From positions 1,798,001 to 1,862,000 of the forward strand of contig CAWCAC010000002.1 in the NCBI GenBank assembly GCA_963793415.1: a stretch of DNA of 64,000 bases, written 5' to 3'. This DNA comes from CAXMST01 sp963793415 (GTDB lineage: Bacteria; Actinomycetota; Thermoleophilia; Solirubrobacterales; 70-9). The notes under the pieces are model-generated. The model was not told the origin of the DNA. It was given only the letters and a program-made list of their open reading frames with translations, and made no database searches. Positions 59,645 to 64,000 of this stretch are shown here, in pieces. The position numbers were made by a program, and so were the translations under genes. Each line of letters starts with the position of its first letter. The stretch's first letter is position 1.

Positions 59645-62080
59645 ATGCATCTCAAATCGATAACCCTCAAGGGATTCAAATCATTTCCCGAGCGCACGAA
59701 GCTGGACTTCTCTCCCGGCGTCAGTGTGATCGTCGGGCCGAACGGCTGCGGTAAGTCGAACATCACCGATGCGGTGCTGTGGGCGCTCGGCGAGCAGAGC
59801 CCGCTCGCGGTCCGCGGCCAGTCGATGCAGGACGTGATCTTCGCCGGCGGCCGCGAGCGCTCGGCCCGGAGCGCCGCCGAGGTCGAGGTCGTGATCGACA
59901 ACTCGGACGGCGCCGCCGGCTCCGAGTTCTCCGAGATCTCGGTCCAGCGCAAGCTCGGCCGCGACGGGGAGGGCGGCTACCGCCTCAACGGCGCCGCCTG
60001 CCGCCTCGCCGACATCACCGACGCGCTCTCCGACGCCAGCCTCGGGCGCGAGATGCACTCGGTGATCGGGCAGGGCAAGGTCGAGGCGATCGTGCTCTCG
60101 AAGCCGCGCGATCGGCGCATGCTGATCGAGGAGGCGGCCGGGCTGGGCAAGCACCGCAAGCGCCGTCGCCGCGCCCAGCTCAAGCTCGAGCGGACCCGCT
60201 CCAACCTCGACCGCTCGCTCGATGTCGAACGCGAGGCGCGCTCGCGCCTGCGGCCGCTGCGTCGGCAGGCGAACGCCGCCGAGACCCACGCCAGGCTCGA
60301 GCAGCAGACGATGGAGCTGCAGCTGCGATTGCTCTGCGATCGGCTCGCGATGGGCAGCGGCGACCTGCGCAAGGCCGAGGCTGAGGCGAAGGCCGCTCGG
60401 GCTCAGCGCGAAGGCGTAGAGAAGGAGCTCGGCGAGATCAGCCGCCGTCGCTCGGCGATCGAGGAGCAGCTTGCCGCCCGCGACCGCGAGCGGACCGCCG
60501 TCTGGGGCGATCTCAGCGCTCTGCGGGCAGCGCACGAGCGGCTCGGCGCTCGGACCGAGTCGATCGTCGCTCGTGAGACGGAGCTGCGCGCCGCGGTCAC
60601 CAGGCGCCGCGAGGCGCTCGGAGCTCTCGCCGCCGAGCTCCGCGCCACCCATTCCGACGCCGAGGCCGCGCTCGCCAAGGAGCTCGATGCAGCAGCCGCC
60701 TACCTGGGCGAGGCCGCGGCCGGCATCGAGACCGCGCGCGACGGCGACGTCGACACCCGCCTCGGCGCGCTCGCCGAGGTCCGCTCGGCGGCCGAGCGCG
60801 GTGTGCGCTCGGCTCGCCGCGCCGAGGACATCCTCGGCCACCGTCGCCAGGATTCGCTCGAGCGCCGGGTCGAGGCCGAGGCCGACCTGCTCGGGACGCT
60901 CGGCTCGCTCTGTACCGCGCTGGGCTCGGCCCGCGACGCGGTCGGGGCGCGCGCCTCGGCCCTCGAGGAGAAGGTCGTCGGCCAGCAGCAGGGCGACGAC
61001 CTCACCAGCGAGCTGCGCGACTGCTCACGGGCGGAGGCCGAGCTGCAGGCGAAGCTGCGGGCGATCGGCGAGCGCGTCACCGAAGCCGAGGTCCGCGCCG
61101 CGCACCTGCGCGACCGCCGCGACGAGGCCGTCGCCGAGCACGCCCGCGTCTCCGAGCGGCTCGAGCTGGAGGAGCCACCGCCCCCCGCGCGCCTGCCGGA
61201 GGAGGAGCGGGCCGAGGTCGAGGCCAAGATCGAGCGCCTGATCCGCCGCCGTGAGCAGCTCGGCCCGGTCAACCCGCTGGCCGAGCGGGAGTACGAGGAG
61301 GCCAAGGCCCACGTCGAGGAACTCGAGGAGCAGCGCGAGGACCTCGAGAAGGCTCTCGGCGAGCTCGAGAAGCTGATCCGGCAGACCGACAAGGAGATCA
61401 GCGCCGCCTTCGAGGAGACCTTCGCGGCCGCGACCAAGAACTTCGAGGAGCTGATCGAGCACATGTTCCCGGGTGGCCGCGGTCGCCTGCGGATGGTCGA
61501 GCCGCAGCGCCAGAGCCGTGTGCTCGGCGGCGGCCAGGCCCCGGCTGAGGCCGGCCAGGACGGTGCGCCGCACCACGGAGAGGGCGAGACGGAGGTCGGC
61601 TCCGATGCCGTCGTCGAGGATCCGGACATCGCCGCCGAGCAGGACGACGAGCGCGGCGTCGAGATCGAGGTCACCCCGGCCGGCAAGGCGACCCGCAAGC
61701 TTTCGCTGCTCTCGGGTGGGGAGAAGTCACTCGTCGCCCTCGCCTTCGTCTTCAGCGTCTTCCTTGCGCGGCCGTCGCCGTTCTACATCCTCGACGAGGT
61801 CGAGGCCGCCCTCGACGACGCCAACATCGACCGCTTCCTGCAGCTCGTGCGCCGATTCTCCGACCGAGCCCAGTTCGTGATCGTCACCCACCAGAAGCGC
61901 ACGATGGACGCCGCCGACGTCCTCTACGGCGTCTCGATGCAGGACGGCGCCACCAAGGTGATCTCCCGCCGCCTGCCCCGCGAGACCCAGCTCGTCACCT
62001 CCGACGACCCGGCCGAGGGCGGGGACGCCGACGAATCGGCCTCCGAGCCCGCGGCCGACTCCGAGCCCCGCGCCGCCTAG
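59645..62080 (+). CDS. smc: SMC chromosome-segregation ATPase, short form without recognisable hinge
   Basis: Predicted 811 residues, against 1,100-1,200 for typical bacterial SMC. The N-terminal head is complete: MHLKSITLKGFKSFPERTKL, Walker A GPNGCGKSN (31-39), QSMQDVIFAGG and GQGKVEAIVLSKP. The C-terminal head is complete: LSLLSGGEKSLVALAF (signature, 686-701), FYILDEVEAALDDAN (Walker B, 713-727) and VTHQKRTM. Between them about 430 residues (170-600) are coiled-coil-like, with no Gly-rich hinge block; residues ~330-450 are the only non-heptad stretch. An acidic insert (~630-670) precedes the C-head. ATG at 59645; ftsY follows after 36 bases. Confidence 0.88.
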   Translation: MHLKSITLKGFKSFPERTKLDFSPGVSVIVGPNGCGKSNITDAVLWALGEQSPLAVRGQSMQDVIFAGGRERSARSAAEVEVVIDNSDGAAGSEFSEISVQRKLGRDGEGGYRLNGAACRLADITDALSDASLGREMHSVIGQGKVEAIVLSKPRDRRMLIEEAAGLGKHRKRRRRAQLKLERTRSNLDRSLDVEREARSRLRPLRRQANAAETHARLEQQTMELQLRLLCDRLAMGSGDLRKAEAEAKAARAQREGVEKELGEISRRRSAIEEQLAARDRERTAVWGDLSALRAAHERLGARTESIVARETELRAAVTRRREALGALAAELRATHSDAEAALAKELDAAAAYLGEAAAGIETARDGDVDTRLGALAEVRSAAERGVRSARRAEDILGHRRQDSLERRVEAEADLLGTLGSLCTALGSARDAVGARASALEEKVVGQQQGDDLTSELRDCSRAEAELQAKLRAIGERVTEAEVRAAHLRDRRDEAVAEHARVSERLELEEPPPPARLPEEERAEVEAKIERLIRRREQLGPVNPLAEREYEEAKAHVEELEEQREDLEKALGELEKLIRQTDKEISAAFEETFAAATKNFEELIEHMFPGGRGRLRMVEPQRQSRVLGGGQAPAEAGQDGAPHHGEGETEVGSDAVVEDPDIAAEQDDERGVEIEVTPAGKATRKLSLLSGGEKSLVALAFVFSVFLARPSPFYILDEVEAALDDANIDRFLQLVRRFSDRAQFVIVTHQKRTMDAADVLYGVSMQDGATKVISRRLPRETQLVTSDDPAEGGDADESASEPAADSEPRAA

Positions 62081-62116
62081 CCCGATCCAGCCCGCGGCGG
62101 CTACCCTCCGCGGCCC

Positions 62117-63124
62117 ATGCCGACGACCTGGACCGATCTGATCGAGCTCGGCGCCGATGCGCCGGGCGAGGCCGACGGCGCTGCCGACGCAGAGGCCGAG
62201 GACGCGCCCCGGCGCCGCGGCATCTTCAAGCGCCTGCGGGAGAGTTTGGCAACGAGCCGCGAGGCGCTCACCGCGGAGATCTCCGCCTCACTGTTCGAGA
62301 CGCTCGACGCCGAGACCTGGGAGCGCCTCGAGGAGGCGCTGATCATGGCTGACGTGGGCGCCCGGACCACGGCTGACGTCGTCGGCCGGCTCGAGGCCGA
62401 GGTCGAATCCGGCGAGGTCGAGGGGGGAGAGGCGGCCCGCGACCGGCTGATCGAGCTGCTCGCCGAGATCGCCCAGGTCGGCGACCCGAAGATCGACCTG
62501 CGGGACAGGCCCGCGGTGATCCTCGTCGTCGGCGTCAACGGCACCGGCAAGACGACGACAATCGGCAAGCTCGCCTCGCGGCTGGCGCAGATGGGCCTCA
62601 GTGTCGTGCTCGCCGCCGGCGACACCTACCGCGCCGCGGCTGTCGAGCAGCTCTCGACCTGGGCCGAGCGGGCCGGCGTCGAGATCATCAAGGCGCAGAC
62701 CGGCCAGGACTCGGGCTCGGTGATCTTCGACGCGATCGCCGCCGCCGAGGCGCGCGGCGCCGATGTCGTCCTCGCCGACACCGCCGGGCGCCTGCACACG
62801 CGCACCGACCTGATGGACGAGCTCTCCAAGGTCAACCGCGTGATCGAAAAGAAGCTCGGACAGGGGCCGGCGGAGACGCTGATCGTCGTCGACTCGACGA
62901 CCGGCCAGAACGGGCTGCGGCAGGCGAAGATTTTCAGCGAGGCCGTCCACGTCGACGGCGTCGTCCTGACCAAGCTGGACGGGACCGCGAAGGGCGGCAT
63001 CGCCCTCGCGATCGCCTCCGAGCTTGGCATTCCGGTCAAAATGATCGGCGTCGGTGAAGGCATCGAGGACCTGCGCCCATTCGATGCGGCGGAGTTCGCG
63101 AGCGCCCTGCTTGGAGAGGAGTGA
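62117..63124 (+). CDS. ftsY: Signal recognition particle receptor FtsY
   Basis: Predicted 335-residue GTPase receiving SRP-ribosome complexes at the membrane. The N domain (EISASLFETLDAETWERLEEALIMADVGA) is followed by the G domain: GVNGTGKTTTIGKLA (~137), AGDTYRAAAVEQL, LADTAGRLHT, LTKLDGTAKGG. The acidic A domain is short (~30 residues), as in many actinobacteria. It overlaps the next small gene by ATGA-type spacing and follows smc, a conserved order. Confidence 0.95.
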   Translation: MPTTWTDLIELGADAPGEADGAADAEAEDAPRRRGIFKRLRESLATSREALTAEISASLFETLDAETWERLEEALIMADVGARTTADVVGRLEAEVESGEVEGGEAARDRLIELLAEIAQVGDPKIDLRDRPAVILVVGVNGTGKTTTIGKLASRLAQMGLSVVLAAGDTYRAAAVEQLSTWAERAGVEIIKAQTGQDSGSVIFDAIAAAEARGADVVLADTAGRLHTRTDLMDELSKVNRVIEKKLGQGPAETLIVVDSTTGQNGLRQAKIFSEAVHVDGVVLTKLDGTAKGGIALAIASELGIPVKMIGVGEGIEDLRPFDAAEFASALLGEE

Positions 63125-63351
63125 GTGTGACGAGGAAGCGGAAGTGGAGTGAGCTGTCGTCCCGCGAGCGTGTCGTGATCGTCCTCCTCGCCGTCCTGCA
63201 GATCGGCCTGCTCGCCGCGGCACAGCGCGATCTCGCTCGCCGGGAAGCCGACGAGGTGAACGGGCCGAAGCGGCTATGGCGGCTGCTCTGCCTGATCAAC
63301 TTCGCCGGGCCGATCGCCTACTTCGCAGTGGGCCGCAAGCGGCACACCTGA
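63121..63351 (+). CDS. Small membrane protein with PLDc_N-like domain
   Basis: Predicted 76-residue protein with two transmembrane helices (RVVIVLLAVLQIGLLAAAQ and LLCLINFAGPIAYFAVG) joined by a charged loop RDLARREADEVNGPKRLW, the arrangement of the short phospholipase-D N-terminal/PLDc_N superfamily. Either GTG at 63121 or 63127 can be the start; the former overlaps the ftsY stop (GTGA). Function unknown. Confidence 0.72.
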   Translation: MSVTRKRKWSELSSRERVVIVLLAVLQIGLLAAAQRDLARREADEVNGPKRLWRLLCLINFAGPIAYFAVGRKRHT

Positions 63352-63397
63352 GCATTCGCACCTGAGCCCGCTGACCACCCCGTAAGCTCCCGTTCCG

Positions 63398-64000
63398 ATG
63401 TTCGACCAGCTCTCAGAGCGCCTCCAGGGGACGATGTCGGACCTCCGCTCACGCGGCAAGCTGAGCGAGGACGACGTCGACAAGGCGATGCGCGAGATCC
63501 GCCTCGCCCTGCTCGAGGCGGACGTCAACTTCAAGGTCACCAAGCAGTTCGTCGCCGGGGTCCGTGAGAAGGCGATCGGCGAGGGCGTGCTGTCGAGCCT
63601 GAAGCCGGGCGAGATGGTCGTCAAGGTCGTCAACGAGCAGCTGACCGAGCTGATGGGCGGCTCCGGCCGCGACCTCGTTTTCGCGCCGAAGGGCAAGGGC
63701 CCGACGGTGATCCTGATGGCCGGCCTGCAGGGCTCCGGCAAGACGACCGCGACGGCGAAGCTCGCCCGCTTCCTCAAGGAGGAGGGCAAGAGCGTCGCGG
63801 TCGCCGCCTGCGACACGCAGCGGCCCGCGGCCGTCGACCAGCTCCAGCGGCTCGGCGAGCAGGCCGGGGTCGAGGTCTTCCAGCAGGGAACCGAGCGCGA
63901 CCCCGTCGACATCGCCGAGTGGGCGCTGGGCCAGGCCAAGGCCCAGGGCCTCGATGCGCTGATCATCGACACCGCCGGCCGCCTCCACGTCGACGCCGAC
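63398..64000 (+). CDS. ffh: Signal recognition particle protein Ffh, truncated by the window edge
   Basis: N-terminal 201 residues of the SRP GTPase that binds 4.5S RNA and signal peptides. The N domain (MFDQLSERLQGTMSDLRSRGKLSEDDVD) and G domain motifs GLQGSGKTTATAKLA (~108), CDTQRPAAVDQLQRLGEQ and IIDTAGRLHVD are present; the M domain lies beyond 64000. The ATG at 63398 follows a TAAGCT -10 box (63383-63388) by 9 bases. It is the partner of FtsY encoded just upstream. Confidence 0.96.
   Translation, partial: MFDQLSERLQGTMSDLRSRGKLSEDDVDKAMREIRLALLEADVNFKVTKQFVAGVREKAIGEGVLSSLKPGEMVVKVVNEQLTELMGGSGRDLVFAPKGKGPTVILMAGLQGSGKTTATAKLARFLKEEGKSVAVAACDTQRPAAVDQLQRLGEQAGVEVFQQGTERDPVDIAEWALGQAKAQGLDALIIDTAGRLHVDAD

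Overview
The window is a high-GC (roughly 70%), densely coded actinobacterial chromosome segment. The gene order (trpS, scpAB, rluB, aroH, hisC; aroF, tyrA, aroA, cmk, der; priA, def, fmt, rsmB, rpe; ribD-E-BA-H; recG, rsmD, coaD; DUF177, rpmF, plsX, acpP, rnc, smc, ftsY, ffh), many start codons just downstream of a TAnnnT -10 box, a zinc-type L28 protein and a probable 6C-type RNA suggest a deep-branching actinobacterium, probably Thermoleophilia/Solirubrobacterales. That placement is inferred from gene content; no rRNA lies in the window.

Layout. 1-4.7 kb: glycine decarboxylase subunits gcvPA (cut by the window edge) and gcvPB, a small GNAT-like protein and a divergent MocR regulator. 4.7-9.1 kb (minus strand): an amino-acid permease and a split NHEJ set (ligase, Ku, polymerase). 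9.2-13.2 kb: a polyamine-type ABC transporter. 13.7-17.1 kb: a FtrA/GlxA-type regulator, a DJ-1/PfpI protein and an MFS exporter. 17.1-28.1 kb: trpS, the condensin partners scpA/scpB, then aromatic biosynthesis (aroH, hisC-like; aroF, tyrA, aroA) running into cmk and der. 28.2-38.5 kb: a DUF3352 membrane protein, metK, then priA-def-fmt-rsmB-(zinc ribbon)-rpe. 38.6-40.7 kb: a cation/proton antiporter and a small protein. 40.8-44.5 kb: a riboflavin operon. 44.7-51.4 kb: rpmB, a frameshifted FakA-like gene, csoR, DUF427, ridA, recG, rsmD, coaD. 51.5-56.4 kb: a SepIVA-like coiled coil, an uncharacterised protein and a short catabolic-looking group in which three consecutive genes carry frameshifts. 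56.4-64 kb: DUF177, a minus-strand small RNA, rpmF-plsX-acpP-rnc-smc-ftsY and the start of ffh.

The most notable points are: (i) a 27-codon leader peptide with Tyr, Trp, Tyr, Trp and Phe codons and mutually exclusive RNA pairings upstream of the DAHP synthase gene, which reads as a ribosome-mediated attenuator sensing aromatic amino acids; (ii) a short SMC protein (811 residues) with intact ATPase heads, about half the usual coiled coil and no recognisable hinge, encoded together with normal-looking scpA/scpB; (iii) an RNase III in which two of the four usual metal-binding acidic residues are replaced; (iv) a ~100-nt minus-strand RNA with two C-rich loops, its own promoter and terminator (6C RNA-like); (v) a LigD polymerase gene whose only sensible start is a GTA overlapping the Ku stop codon; (vi) a cluster of single-base frameshifts between 46 and 54.5 kb that is either real decay or sequence error. 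No CRISPR array, insertion sequence, prophage, tRNA or rRNA was seen.
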